Of a stretch of DNA of 39,235 nucleotides, positions 1 through 7,707 are shown in pieces. The notes under the pieces are model-generated. The model was not told where the DNA came from. It ran no database searches and saw only the letters and a list, made by a program, of their open reading frames with translations. Within the stretch, counting starts at the first letter, position 1. Each line of letters opens with the position of its first letter. Where the stretch lies: positions 1 to 39,235 of the forward strand of contig JAITIX010000032.1 of assembly GCA_031279205.1 (NCBI GenBank), written 5' to 3'. The translations under genes and the position numbers were made by a program. This stretch comes from Treponema sp. (lineage in GTDB: Bacteria; Spirochaetota; Spirochaetia; Treponematales; Breznakiellaceae).

Positions 1-224
1 AAGCCTCGACCATCGTTAATGACGTTATGCTTCAGGTTCAATCAATTGTGTCGGCGGTGGAACAACAATCCGCGTCCACCAAGTCTATAACATCGCTGGT
101 GAATGAGGTGAGCGGCATCGCGCTGAACAACAACAAGGCGATCTCTGAGGTTGATGAGGAACTGCAGGCGCTCAAGAAAAAATCCGCCGAACTGCTGGAT
201 TTAGTCGCCGAATTGCGCGCTTAA
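1..224 (+). CDS. Methyl-accepting chemotaxis protein, C-terminal end (partial)
   Basis: The reading frame is open from base 3 to the stop at 222-224 and continues upstream of the window. The visible ~73 residues are the distal part of an MCP signalling domain: a long amphipathic helix with the segment VSAVEQQSASTKSI, which resembles the C-terminal arm of the cytoplasmic four-helix bundle where MCPs of many bacteria read AIEEQSAGS. The rest (NEVSGIALNNNKAISEVDEEL) is a helical heptad-rich tail ending in LVAELRA. No CheR-binding pentapeptide of the NWETF type is seen at the C-terminus. In the cell such proteins sit in the inner membrane and control CheA at polar arrays. Family assignment rests only on the tail, so the ligand and the sensor domain are unknown. 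Confidence 0.8.
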   Translation, partial: ASTIVNDVMLQVQSIVSAVEQQSASTKSITSLVNEVSGIALNNNKAISEVDEELQALKKKSAELLDLVAELRA

Positions 225-267
225 TTGGGTATGGGCGGCTTCAGCCTGCCGGAAGAGCTGATGCTTG

Positions 268-408
268 ATGAGGACTACAAACCCTCTCCCTTCTGGGACT
301 ATATCCGCCGCGCTCGCTTTGCTTATCATTGGCTTCCTGTGGTTCATGGTGAAGCCGCTCCTGACATGCAGTGCCAATGACGCGCCGTTTCTCAAGCGCC
401 TTTGTTAA
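268..408 (+). other. Possible small membrane peptide or gene remnant
   Basis: A 46-codon frame starting with ATG at 268 encodes a single strongly hydrophobic stretch (ISAALALLIIGFLWFMVKPL) followed by a short polar tail and TAA at 406-408. There is no convincing Shine-Dalgarno; a GGAAG lies about 12 bases upstream. The hydrophobic segment resembles an MCP-type transmembrane helix, so it may be debris of another chemoreceptor rather than a functional gene. An overlapping frame from ATG 231 to TGA 380 is also open, but has no membrane segment. I do not recognise either product. Confidence 0.2.
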
Positions 409-418
409 GAACGCGCCA

Positions 419-469
419 GTTCCCTTATTAGGAACACATCGGTTCCCTTATTAGGAACGCATCGGTTTC
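419..469. repeat. 23-bp palindromic tandem repeat, array 1
   Basis: Two full copies and a partial third of a 23-bp unit start at 419, 442 and 465. Each unit contains the inverted repeat GTTCC-CTTATTA-GGAAC. Because units are head to tail, each GGAAC can also pair with the next GTTCC across the ACATCG or GCATCG spacer, so two alternative folds exist. The array lies 40 bp upstream of the MerR-gene promoter. Its design matches the four larger arrays in this window, although the sequence differs. Confidence 0.8.
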
Positions 470-517
470 TCAGCAACACTATGTGAGAATGTCCCACCTT
501 TAGGTACGGTCAGATGA

Positions 518-546
518 TTGTCAAGCGCTTTTTTCTTTGCTATTCT
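518..546 (+). promoter_or_regulatory. Sigma-70-type promoter of the MerR gene with overlapping inverted repeat
   Basis: TTGTCA at 518-523 and TATTCT at 541-546 are separated by exactly 17 bases. An inverted repeat CTCCTT-GAGT-AAGGAG (545-560) starts inside the -10 box and its right arm is the Shine-Dalgarno of the regulator gene. Autoregulation through this dyad is inference; many MerR proteins bind dyads inside their promoters. Confidence 0.5.
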
Positions 547-566
547 CCTTGAGTAAGGAGACGCGT

Positions 567-956
567 TTGTCGTATTCAATCAAAGAGGTTTCGGAAAAAA
601 CTGGTCTGGCCCCGCATGTCTTGCGTTACTATGAGAATGAAGGCCTCCTGCCAAGTGTGGCACGGAGCAGGAGCGGTATACGTCGTTACTCGGAGAATGA
701 CCTTGAATGGCTCAGTTTGATCTGCTGTCTCAAGAATACGGGTATGTCCATCAAGCAGATCAAGAACTTCGTAGAACTGAGTCTTGAAGGGGATACGACT
801 CTGCAAGAGCGCTGCAAACTGCTGCGGGAACACAAAAAAAACGTGGAAGCCCAAATACTGGAGATGCAGAAACATCTGCAAAAAGTAACCCACAAGATTG
901 AATACTTCAGTAAAAAGTCTCTGCTCCAAGCGGGGATTAAACTCCATCGCGAGTAA
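567..956 (+). CDS. MerR-family transcriptional regulator
   Basis: This 129-residue protein has the MerR winged helix-turn-helix at residues ~2-70 (IKEVSEKTGLAPHVLRYYEN, then a GIRRY wing segment) followed by a long coiled-coil dimerisation helix (~80-120) and a short tail. I chose TTG at 567 because AAGGAG (555-560) lies six bases before it and the protein then begins MSYSIKEVSEKTG; the ATG at 537 lies upstream of the Shine-Dalgarno and partly in the promoter. There is no cluster of cysteines after the coiled coil, so metal sensing is unlikely; the shape is closer to the AdhR/YyaN-like group that senses organic electrophiles or simply nutrients. The regulated target is not evident: the next gene is a tRNA methyltransferase with its own Shine-Dalgarno 90 bp downstream. 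Confidence 0.85.
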   Translation: MSYSIKEVSEKTGLAPHVLRYYENEGLLPSVARSRSGIRRYSENDLEWLSLICCLKNTGMSIKQIKNFVELSLEGDTTLQERCKLLREHKKNVEAQILEMQKHLQKVTHKIEYFSKKSLLQAGIKLHRE

Positions 957-1053
957 GGGGTGGTCGCGCTTCATGCGAGCGTGTGGATAGAAACACGCGG
1001 CTGAGGTGTGTGAAGCGGCTGGGGCTCAGGCAAACAAACAAAGGTGGTTAAAT

Positions 1054-1809
1054 ATGTGCCTTACCGACATCGTGATCGTGCTTTGCCGGCCAGAAGAGGC
1101 GGGTAACGTGGGTGCTGTGTGCCGCGCCATGAAAAACGCGGGGCTTGCCTCGCTCCGGCTTGTCTCGCCGGCCTCACTCGACGAAAACGTGGTTAGGGCG
1201 CGGGCGATTCATGCGGCTGAGGTGTGGGAGGCGGCGCAGGTGTCAGACACTTTGGCGGAGGCTATCGCGGACTGCTCGCTCGTTGTCGGCACGACCCGGC
1301 GTCGGGGAAGCCGGCGTAAGTCTGTTACCCTGCCGCCGGAGGAATTGGCGCTGTTCCTCCGGGAACGCGCCGGCAAGTCCGCGCTTGTCTTTGGTAATGA
1401 ACGCACTGGCCTTGAAGACGCGGAGCTTGCTCTGTGTAACTTTGCCTCTCATATTCCGGCTAACGATGCTTTTCCCTCATTAAACCTTTCCCACGCTGTG
1501 CAGATATACGTCTACGCGCTCTTTCGCGCCCTGAGCGACTGTACTGCGGTAAGAGGGGAGTGGGTTCCGCTGGAACAGGCGCGGCTTGAGCAGCTTGTAC
1601 AGCGGATCAGTGATTCCCTATCCCTGCTGGGGTTTTATAAACGCCCTGGACGGGAAGAACAGGAACGGTTTTTACGGGATGTCTTTGCCCGCGCAAGTTT
1701 AACCGAGCGGGAAGCCGCATACATGGGCGACCTTTTTTCTAAAACAGCACGACTTGCGTTAAAGACAGCGCTCAAAGGCGACGCTATCGAGCCGGCTTCT
1801 CACGCTTAA
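1054..1809 (+). CDS. trmJ: TrmJ/TrmH-family (SpoU) RNA 2'-O-methyltransferase
   Basis: The protein is a 251-residue SPOUT-fold methyltransferase that uses S-adenosylmethionine to methylate a ribose 2'-OH, most likely at the tRNA anticodon loop (position 32 in TrmJ). Motif 1 (RPEEAGNVGAVCRAMKNAGL, ~9-28) matches the TrmJ N-terminus; motif 2 is FGNERTGLEDAELALC (~113-128), and motif 3 is IPANDAFPSLNLSHAVQIY (~134-152), forming the knotted SAM site. The C-terminal ~80 residues are a helical extension as in TrmJ. ATG 1054 is preferred over the GTG at 1006 because AAGGTGG (1041-1047) is correctly spaced and because homologous residues start here. The 3' end overlaps the convergent WecG-like gene by 26 bp. 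The substrate position within tRNA is inferred from the family. Confidence 0.8.
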   Translation: MCLTDIVIVLCRPEEAGNVGAVCRAMKNAGLASLRLVSPASLDENVVRARAIHAAEVWEAAQVSDTLAEAIADCSLVVGTTRRRGSRRKSVTLPPEELALFLRERAGKSALVFGNERTGLEDAELALCNFASHIPANDAFPSLNLSHAVQIYVYALFRALSDCTAVRGEWVPLEQARLEQLVQRISDSLSLLGFYKRPGREEQERFLRDVFARASLTEREAAYMGDLFSKTARLALKTALKGDAIEPASHA

Positions 1810-2569
1810 ACAGCCAATAGCCGAGTAGCAGGACTTTATAGTAGAGATAGGGGAAGAACCTAAAAAAAAGGAGCGGTTTCTGGAGATAGATTCCTATCCA
1901 GTCGAAGCCGTGGTTAAAAGCAAAGTCGGACGGGTGCCGTTTTTTCTTCGAGAAAACGTCGTAGATATCACTGCACCACAGCCGTAGTCCCCTGTTTAAC
2001 TCGGTGGTGTGTCGCGCTATCCATTGCTCTTCCCCGCGAACCCCTTTTCCCACCAGCAGTAACGATGGCGCTGCCTTTTTGATCGCTTTAATGATAAAGC
2101 TCGCATCCTGTTTCTTAAAACCGCCCTCATAACGACCCACAATATGCAGGCGGGGAAAGGTTGAGCGTACGTTGTTTTCGGTCTTCTTAAGCACTTTGAG
2201 CTTACCGCCCAGAAGATATATGGACAATTCCCGCTCCTCAAGGATGATGAGTAGCTTGATGATGAAGTTAAAAGGCATGTGACGTACAACTTTTTTACCG
2301 GTAAGAAAGCGCATCCCGCTCACCAGGCTGTTTGAGATGGGAATCACAAGGGCGGCGTTCATAATGTAGGAACGGTATTCTCCGTTTCCCTGCGCCCGCA
2401 GGAGGTCCCAGAGTGAAAGAAGGACGATGTTTTTTGCTTCTTTTGATTGCACAAGTTCGTTAATAATAAGGGGTAGTCCCTCTTCCGGCACAATATCCAC
2501 CGGAACATTCAGGAAATTTATCCGTTCTCGTAACGGTGTTACTGTCTCGCGGAACTGTTCAGTATCCAT
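1784..2569 (-). CDS. WecG/TagA/CpsF-family glycosyltransferase-like protein
   Basis: This 261-residue protein has the family layout: an N-terminal region INFLNVPVDIVPEEGLPLII, the central strand-loop SIYLLGGKL (~116-124, family: LLGG), a GRYEGGF segment (~144) and LLVGKGVRGEEQWIARH (~171-187), equivalent to the GSPKQE-W region. It ends in a hydrophobic and basic C-terminal tail (LLFFRFFPYLYYK..KREKP) typical of TagA membrane association. Family members add a HexNAc or ManNAcA sugar to a lipid-linked precursor of teichoic acid, ECA or capsule. Odd point: where the family usually has Pro-Asp-Gly, this protein has VIPISNS, so the expected acidic residue is missing. It is last in ctpA-rsmE-wecG, and its start overlaps rsmE by 31 bp. 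Substrate unknown. Confidence 0.7.
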   Translation of the reverse strand: MDTEQFRETVTPLRERINFLNVPVDIVPEEGLPLIINELVQSKEAKNIVLLSLWDLLRAQGNGEYRSYIMNAALVIPISNSLVSGMRFLTGKKVVRHMPFNFIIKLLIILEERELSIYLLGGKLKVLKKTENNVRSTFPRLHIVGRYEGGFKKQDASFIIKAIKKAAPSLLLVGKGVRGEEQWIARHTTELNRGLRLWCSDIYDVFSKKKRHPSDFAFNHGFDWIGIYLQKPLLFFRFFPYLYYKVLLLGYWLFKREKPAR

Positions 2570-3342
2570 GATGCTCGCTCCAAAAGTATGATACGTATTG
2601 CCGCGACGGCATATACGGCGGCGGTCTCAGTCCGCAGTATCGTGTTTCCCAGCGTAAGCGCGGTAAACCCAGCCGCTGCAAATCGCGATGCTTCATTCGG
2701 TGAAAAGCCTCCCTCCGGTCCGACCGCCAACGCGATAGACTTACAGGTATCGCTATGCTCAAGGCAGGCGTGAAAACTCACAAGCGCAGCTTGTGCCACA
2801 AGCGGATGAAGCATGATGCCCTTCACTCCGGCGCCGTGCTGTTCTTGCATGGCATTCCAATGTTGTAAAAGTCCGTCAAAACTGAGCGGCGCGTGAACCA
2901 CAGTAGCGACACTGGAACCGCTTTGCTGGCGCGCCTCTCTGACAATCCGTTCCCAACGCGCTATCCTGTCTTTATCATCGGCTATTTTTGGAACTGAATG
3001 TGCGGAAGTAAAGGGAACGATCTCCGCGACCCCGCACTCAACCGCCTGCCTCACGATAAGGTCCATCTTCGTGCCTTTGGGCAATGCCTGAAACAGGCTT
3101 ATCAGCGGAATAGCCACTGACTGCATACGTGCCGGCGCTGCATCTGCGATGCGCTCGCCCTCAAGCCAATTTCCGCTAACAGCCCGCACTCGTATCCGCG
3201 CTGTTTCCCCATTGGGCAAGAGTGCGTTAAAAACCGTCCCTGCCGTGAAGCGCCGCACTCGCGCCAGATAGTGATAGTCTGTGCCGGACAAACGGACTAT
3301 CCCCAATTCATCAGGCGCAGATCGCAGGATAAACTGTTTCAT
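2539..3342 (-). CDS. rsmE: 16S rRNA m3U1498 methyltransferase RsmE
   Basis: The enzyme methylates N3 of U1498 in the decoding region of 16S rRNA using SAM. The 267-residue protein begins MKQFIL, has the small N-terminal PUA-like barrel (residues ~1-75), then the SPOUT domain with the recognisable segments ALPKGTKMDLIVRQAVECGV (~88-107), EARQQSGSS, AVGPEGGFSPNE (~215-226) and LGNTILRTETAA (~240-251), which form the trefoil knot and SAM pocket. Length agrees with the family (~240-260). The ATG overlaps the ctpA stop as ATGA (3339-3342), showing translational coupling, and the 3' end overlaps the WecG-like gene. No distinct promoter is expected; it should be expressed from the ctpA promoter. Confidence 0.93.
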   Translation of the reverse strand: MKQFILRSAPDELGIVRLSGTDYHYLARVRRFTAGTVFNALLPNGETARIRVRAVSGNWLEGERIADAAPARMQSVAIPLISLFQALPKGTKMDLIVRQAVECGVAEIVPFTSAHSVPKIADDKDRIARWERIVREARQQSGSSVATVVHAPLSFDGLLQHWNAMQEQHGAGVKGIMLHPLVAQAALVSFHACLEHSDTCKSIALAVGPEGGFSPNEASRFAAAGFTALTLGNTILRTETAAVYAVAAIRIILLERASWILNSSARQ

Positions 3343-4850
3343 GAAGCCTGAGCGAACTCTTCTTCCTTCGCGGCCTCTTCCTGGAGCGCCTTCAGGGTTT
3401 TTGTGGTTTGCATCAGCGTATTATAGTTGCCTGAGCGGAGAATGTTCATCGCTGCCTGAAGCTGTACATCGTATTCAAGGTCATAGACTGGCGCGACACT
3501 CGTCCGATTCTGCTCGTTTCTGATAAGTCGGCGGAGCAGGGATTCGTCAAGCTTATACTCGCTGTTGAGTTCCTTCGCCAAAGCCGCTATATCGTTCCCG
3601 CTGGCTTGGGGATTCTTTTTGATAAAGTCTGGTATCCTGTTTGCCATGATAAGGGAGTTCAAAGCCTCTGCATCATCGTCGGTGAATTCCGGGAATAGCA
3701 CTTCCTGATCCGGCGGAATCCCGATCTTGTCGATGTTGACATCACTGGGCGTATAGTAACGGGCGACTGTGATCTTGAAGCCGGTAGGGGTGTTGTTCAA
3801 TGGATAAACCTGCTGCACCGAGCCTTTGCCAAATGACTTTTCGCCCACCAGGTAAGCGCGTCCCCGGTCCTTGAGCGCACCAGCCACGATTTCCGACGCT
3901 GACGCCGATCCCCGGTTAATCAGCACGATGAGCGGCATGGTTGACGGAACCTCCGTGGCTCTTCGGGCGCTGAACACACGGTTTTCCTGGGGCAATCGGG
4001 ACTTGGTGCTGACTACAACCCCTCCTTCAAGGAAGAGATCGCTGATATCAACCGCTGAATTCAGAAGCCCACCGTAGTTATTACGCAGGTCAAGGATAAG
4101 CGCTTTGTAGTTATGACTCTTAAACTCGGCAATCGCGTATTTTGAGCGTTCCAGTGTATGCGGTGTAAAGGTGAGCAGTTTGAGATACCCAATATCGTCC
4201 CCGATCATGGCGTATTTTGTGGTGGGAACTTCGATGATAGCCCGCGTCAGACTAACGGGAAACTCAAGTTTTTCACCGCGGCGGATAACGAGATCAACGC
4301 TTTGCCCGGGCGTGCCGCGCAGTCGCGCCAGCACTTCGTCCATCGTGAGTACATCGGTGGACTCGTCGTTTATCTTGATGATGAGGTCGCCTGGGTTAAT
4401 CCCGGCGCGCCAGCCCGGCGTGTCCTCTATCGGGGAAGCCACTTCTATATACGTCTTCCCGTCAGCCTGTTCATCTGAAGGTGAGATATACAACCCTACA
4501 CCGCCAAAACTGCCTTGCGTGGTATCGGAGAGGTCGATCATGTCCTGCTCCGTCAGGAAACTCGAATACGGATCGCCCAGGGCCTCAAACATACCGGCCA
4601 TAGCCCCTTCATAAAGGGTTTGAGCTTCCACTTCATCCACATAGTGCCGCTGGATAAAGTCAAACACGTCCTGAATAATCGAGGTATACTGACTGGTATA
4701 TTGAGTCGTAGTCGTTCCCCTGACCTCACGCCCCTGCGCCTCGGCGCCAGGCACTAATACAAGGATAAAAACGCCACACAGGACTGCTGTAGCCATAACC
4801 CAGATAAAAGAGAGGGGAACCAGTTTTTTATAAACATAAAAGTTTTTCAT
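3339..4850 (-). CDS. ctpA: S41-family C-terminal processing peptidase (CtpA/Tsp-like)
   Basis: A 503-residue periplasmic serine protease that trims or degrades proteins from exposed C-termini. An N-terminal hydrophobic segment (~10-34, ending near GAEAQ) is a signal peptide or anchor. A PDZ domain covers ~110-200 (FGGVGLYI, GWRAGINPGDLIIKIN). The S41 catalytic domain follows: ALILDLRNNYGG, then INRGSASASEIVAG with probable nucleophile Ser317, and GEKSFGKGSVQQ with Lys342 and Gln346, the Ser/Lys/Gln arrangement known for CtpB. ATG at 4850 is chosen because GGAGAT precedes it by five bases; an upstream extension to 4910 has no such site. First gene of a three-gene operon with rsmE (ATGA overlap) and the WecG-like gene. 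Confidence 0.93.
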   Translation of the reverse strand: MKNFYVYKKLVPLSFIWVMATAVLCGVFILVLVPGAEAQGREVRGTTTTQYTSQYTSIIQDVFDFIQRHYVDEVEAQTLYEGAMAGMFEALGDPYSSFLTEQDMIDLSDTTQGSFGGVGLYISPSDEQADGKTYIEVASPIEDTPGWRAGINPGDLIIKINDESTDVLTMDEVLARLRGTPGQSVDLVIRRGEKLEFPVSLTRAIIEVPTTKYAMIGDDIGYLKLLTFTPHTLERSKYAIAEFKSHNYKALILDLRNNYGGLLNSAVDISDLFLEGGVVVSTKSRLPQENRVFSARRATEVPSTMPLIVLINRGSASASEIVAGALKDRGRAYLVGEKSFGKGSVQQVYPLNNTPTGFKITVARYYTPSDVNIDKIGIPPDQEVLFPEFTDDDAEALNSLIMANRIPDFIKKNPQASGNDIAALAKELNSEYKLDESLLRRLIRNEQNRTSVAPVYDLEYDVQLQAAMNILRSGNYNTLMQTTKTLKALQEEAAKEEEFAQAS

Positions 4851-4871
4851 ACGTAATCTCCATAACGCGAA

Positions 4872-4900
4872 ATAATACCAAATACCACTATATTGAGCAA
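4872..4900 (-). promoter_or_regulatory. Promoter of the ctpA-rsmE-wecG operon
   Basis: Read on the minus strand, TTGCTC (4900-4895) and TATTAT (4877-4872) are separated by 17 bases. Transcription would start near 4865, giving a leader of about 15 bases that includes the GGAGAT Shine-Dalgarno. The match is moderate at -35 and good at -10. Confidence 0.5.
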
Positions 4901-4948
4901 GATGAATCAAGCTGTCGCATTAAACCTGAAATCATGCGTTGCGTTTAC

Positions 4949-4978
4949 TTGACCTTTATATAGTCGGATAAGTATGTT
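4949..4978 (+). promoter_or_regulatory. Promoter of the grpE-dnaK-dnaJ cluster
   Basis: TTGACC (4949-4954) and TATGTT (4973-4978) are spaced by 18 bases, with transcription predicted to begin ~35 bases before the grpE start. No CIRCE element (TTAGCACTC-N9-GAGTGCTAA) is present between ctpA and grpE, and no hrcA precedes grpE, so HrcA control is not supported by this sequence. Confidence 0.5.
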
Positions 4979-5020
4979 CTTTACCATAACAAACATAAAT
5001 AAACAAAAAGGGATGAAATC

Positions 5021-5611
5021 ATGTCAGATATTAAAGAAGAAATCGCTCCTGAAGATGAGCCAAACGTGAAAGCGCCGGATGCGGCTCAAGCCGAAGCTCC
5101 TTGTGACGGAGAAGTGGTGGCAGAAGAACAGAGTCCCGAAGAACGCTTGGCAGACCTTGAAGCGCAAGTCGCGCAGGCCAACGATCAATTTCTGCGTAAG
5201 GCTGCGGAGTTCGAGAACTTCCGCAAGCGCATGAATCGGGAGAAACAGGACGCCATTGATTTCGCCAATCAAGCCCTGCTCCTCGACATTATCGAAATCA
5301 TTGATGACTTTGACCGAGCTATCAAGTCAGCCGAAACGTCAAAGGACTTTGAGAGCTTTTACAAAGGCGTTGATATGATCGAGAAGCGCCTGAATTCCCA
5401 ACTGGAAAATAAGTGGGGACTCAAGCGCTTTGACTCGACAGGGGAACCATTTGACCCTAATCGGCACGAGGCGATCATGATGGAAAAGTCCGCAGACATT
5501 GATGAACCAGTGGTGCAGGAAGACTTCGTTAAAGGCTATACCCTCAAAGACCGTGTGATCCGAAGCGCTAAGGTCAAGGTACTCATGCCTGAAGGAACAC
5601 AGGAGGCATAA
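5021..5611 (+). CDS. grpE: Nucleotide exchange factor GrpE
   Basis: GrpE releases ADP from DnaK and so resets the chaperone cycle; it works as a cytoplasmic dimer. The 196 residues comprise an acidic disordered N-terminus (~1-45), a long coiled coil (~45-110) containing the conserved FENFRKRMNREKQDAIDFAN, a four-helix-bundle part (LLLDIIEIIDDFDRAI), and the C-terminal beta domain with FDPNRHEAIMMEKS and VVQEDFVKGYTLKDRVIRSA, which touches the DnaK ATPase lobe. AAGGGA is seven bases before the ATG. dnaK follows after an 81-bp gap with its own strong Shine-Dalgarno, and dnaJ after that, so the three partners of one machine are together. Confidence 0.95.
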   Translation: MSDIKEEIAPEDEPNVKAPDAAQAEAPCDGEVVAEEQSPEERLADLEAQVAQANDQFLRKAAEFENFRKRMNREKQDAIDFANQALLLDIIEIIDDFDRAIKSAETSKDFESFYKGVDMIEKRLNSQLENKWGLKRFDSTGEPFDPNRHEAIMMEKSADIDEPVVQEDFVKGYTLKDRVIRSAKVKVLMPEGTQEA

Positions 5612-5692
5612 AAAACGGAGCTATTTACTACCCGCTATCCGCTAATTTAAGTATGTTTTAGTCATAACAATAATAATAAGGAGCTATAAAAA

Positions 5693-7618
5693 ATGAGTAA
5701 AATAATCGGTATTGACCTGGGGACCACAAACTCCTGTGTATCTGTGCTTGAAGGCGGCGAGCCTATCGTCATTCAGAACTCCGAAGGTGGACGCACAACC
5801 CCCTCAATCGTTGGCTTTACCAGCAAGGGGGAGCGCGTGGTGGGACAGCCCGCCAAAAACCAGCGCATTACGAACCCGGAAAATACGATCTTTTCAATCA
5901 AACGGTTTATGGGGCGCCGTTATTCTGAAGTAAGCAACGAGATGGCGCGGGTTCCCTACCATGTGGTTGAGCAGGGAAACGATGTTCGTGTTGACATTGG
6001 TGGGAAAAAATACTCCCCGCAGGAGATTTCCGCGTTTGTTCTTCAAAAGATGAAGAAGACGGCTGAGGATTATCTGGGTGAGACCGTCAGCGAGGCTGTT
6101 ATCACCGTGCCGGCGTACTTCAACGATGCCCAGCGGCAAGCCACAAAAGACGCGGGCAAGATCGCGGGACTTGATGTCAAGCGCATCATCAACGAGCCGA
6201 CCGCCGCAGCTCTGGCGTTTGGGCTTAACAAAAAAGACCAGAAGAAAGACATGACGGTCGCGGTCTATGACCTGGGAGGTGGAACTTTCGACATTTCCAT
6301 TCTGGAGCTGGGCGACGGCGTCTTTGAGGTAAAGTCTACCAACGGCGATACCCACCTCGGCGGCGATGACTTTGACCAGCGCATTATGGAGTGGCTTATC
6401 ACCGAGTTCAGGCAGGATACCGGGATTGACCTTGGTCAGGATCGCATGGCTCTGCAACGCCTCCGTGAGGCTGCCGAAAAAGCCAAGATTGAGCTTTCCG
6501 CCATGCAGACCACTGAGGTGAACCTGCCATTCATCACCGCCGACGCCTCCGGTCCCAAACACTTGCAGAAAACGCTTAGCAGAGCCAAGTTTGAGCAGAT
6601 GGTCAGCGATCTGCTTGAGCGTTCAAAAGAACCGTGCAAGAAGGCGCTCAACGACGCGGGTCTCACCTCAGACAAGATCGACGAGGTTATCCTCGTGGGC
6701 GGTTCAACCCGTATTCCGGCGGTTCAGCAGATCGTCAAAGACCTGTTCAAAAAAGAGCCAAACAAGGGTGTGAATCCCGATGAAGCGGTTGCCATTGGCG
6801 CGGCTATTCAGGGCGGCGTGTTAAGTGGTGGCGTGAAAGACGTGCTTCTGCTCGATGTTACCCCGCTTTCGCTCGGCATCGAAACACTGGGCGGCGTTAT
6901 GACCAAGCTCATCCCGCGCAACACGACTATTCCAACCCGGAAAAGCCAGACATTCTCCACAGCCGCTGATGGTCAGACCGCTGTTACCATCCATGTGCTT
7001 CAGGGCGAACGCGAAATGGCTAACCAAAACCGCACTTTGGGTAACTTCAACCTCGAAGGCATTCCGCCAGCGCCGCGCGGCGTTCCCCAGATCGAGGTTA
7101 CGTTTGACATTGACGCCAACGGCATTGTCCACGTTTCCGCTAAGGATATGGGTACAGGCAAGGAACAGAAGATACGCATTGAAAGCTCCTCCGGTCTTTC
7201 CGACAACGACATTGAGCGCATGGTTAAGGAAGCCGAGATGCACGCTGAGGAAGATAAGCGTGAGCGTGAAAAGGCTGAGGTTCGCAACGAGGCTGAGCAG
7301 ATGATCTATGCCACTGAGAAGAACATCAAAGACCTGGGCGACAAGGTCAATGCTGACGACAAAACCAAGACCGAGGAAGCCATTGCCGCGCTCAAACAGG
7401 CGCTGGAAGGCGGCGATATCCAGACCATCAAGGACAAAACCGAAGCCTTAAAGCAGATTTCCTACAAGATCGCCGAGGAAATCTACAAGCAGTCCGGTGC
7501 GCAACAACAAGCCGGCGCAGACCCCCAGGCTGGACCATCCGCCGGACCCGATCAAGGCGGCGCGTCCAATACCAAAAGCGCCGAAGACGCGGATTACGAA
7601 GTGGTCGATGATAAGTAG
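5693..7618 (+). CDS. dnaK: Chaperone DnaK (Hsp70)
   Basis: An ATP-driven Hsp70 of 641 residues, the usual bacterial length. The ATPase domain (~1-380) opens with [14 protein letters not shown] and contains the phosphate-2 loop [13 protein letters not shown] (~193-205) and the adenosine motif [13 protein letters not shown] (~334-346). A hydrophobic linker [16 protein letters not shown] (~384-399) leads to the beta-sandwich substrate-binding domain and the helical lid. The C-terminal tail is Gln/Gly/Pro-rich and ends [11 protein letters not shown], the acidic signature end of bacterial DnaK. AAGGAG lies nine bases before ATG. A long hairpin (7630-7673) separates it from dnaJ and could set the DnaK:DnaJ ratio by processing or stabilising the dnaK 3' end (inference). 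Confidence 0.98.
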   Translation: MSKIIGIDLGTTNSCVSVLEGGEPIVIQNSEGGRTTPSIVGFTSKGERVVGQPAKNQRITNPENTIFSIKRFMGRRYSEVSNEMARVPYHVVEQGNDVRVDIGGKKYSPQEISAFVLQKMKKTAEDYLGETVSEAVITVPAYFNDAQRQATKDAGKIAGLDVKRIINEPTAAALAFGLNKKDQKKDMTVAVYDLGGGTFDISILELGDGVFEVKSTNGDTHLGGDDFDQRIMEWLITEFRQDTGIDLGQDRMALQRLREAAEKAKIELSAMQTTEVNLPFITADASGPKHLQKTLSRAKFEQMVSDLLERSKEPCKKALNDAGLTSDKIDEVILVGGSTRIPAVQQIVKDLFKKEPNKGVNPDEAVAIGAAIQGGVLSGGVKDVLLLDVTPLSLGIETLGGVMTKLIPRNTTIPTRKSQTFSTAADGQTAVTIHVLQGEREMANQNRTLGNFNLEGIPPAPRGVPQIEVTFDIDANGIVHVSAKDMGTGKEQKIRIESSSGLSDNDIERMVKEAEMHAEEDKREREKAEVRNEAEQMIYATEKNIKDLGDKVNADDKTKTEEAIAALKQALEGGDIQTIKDKTEALKQISYKIAEEIYKQSGAQQQAGADPQAGPSAGPDQGGASNTKSAEDADYEVVDDK

Positions 7619-7629
7619 TGAGTAGGGCT

Positions 7630-7673
7630 TAGTGGATAGGAGAGATAGAGACTCGGCTCTCCACTATCCACTA
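7630..7673 (+). other. Hairpin between dnaK and dnaJ
   Basis: TAGTGGATAG (7630-7639) is the exact inverse complement of CTATCCACTA (7664-7673). Inside it GAGAG pairs with CTCTC after a two-base bulge, leaving a loop of about a dozen bases. No T-tract follows, so it is not a classical terminator; a processing or stability element at the 3' end of dnaK mRNA is more likely. It begins 12 bases after the dnaK stop and ends 34 bases before dnaJ. Confidence 0.65.
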
Positions 7674-7707
7674 GTCGTTACCGCTAATCACAACAAAGGA
7701 AAGAAAT

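Noticed and set aside
4911-5020. HrcA/CIRCE control of grpE-dnaK
   Set aside because: No TTAGCACTC-N9-GAGTGCTAA element or hrcA gene found in this gap or before grpE.
5612-5692. Separate promoter for dnaK in the grpE-dnaK gap
   Set aside because: No -35/-10 pair at acceptable spacing; the gap holds only a strong Shine-Dalgarno, so read-through from the grpE promoter is simpler.
5894-6562. 222-codon minus-strand frame within dnaK
   Set aside because: Shadow of the conserved dnaK coding sequence, without Shine-Dalgarno or known domain; antisense frames are frequent opposite GC-biased third positions.
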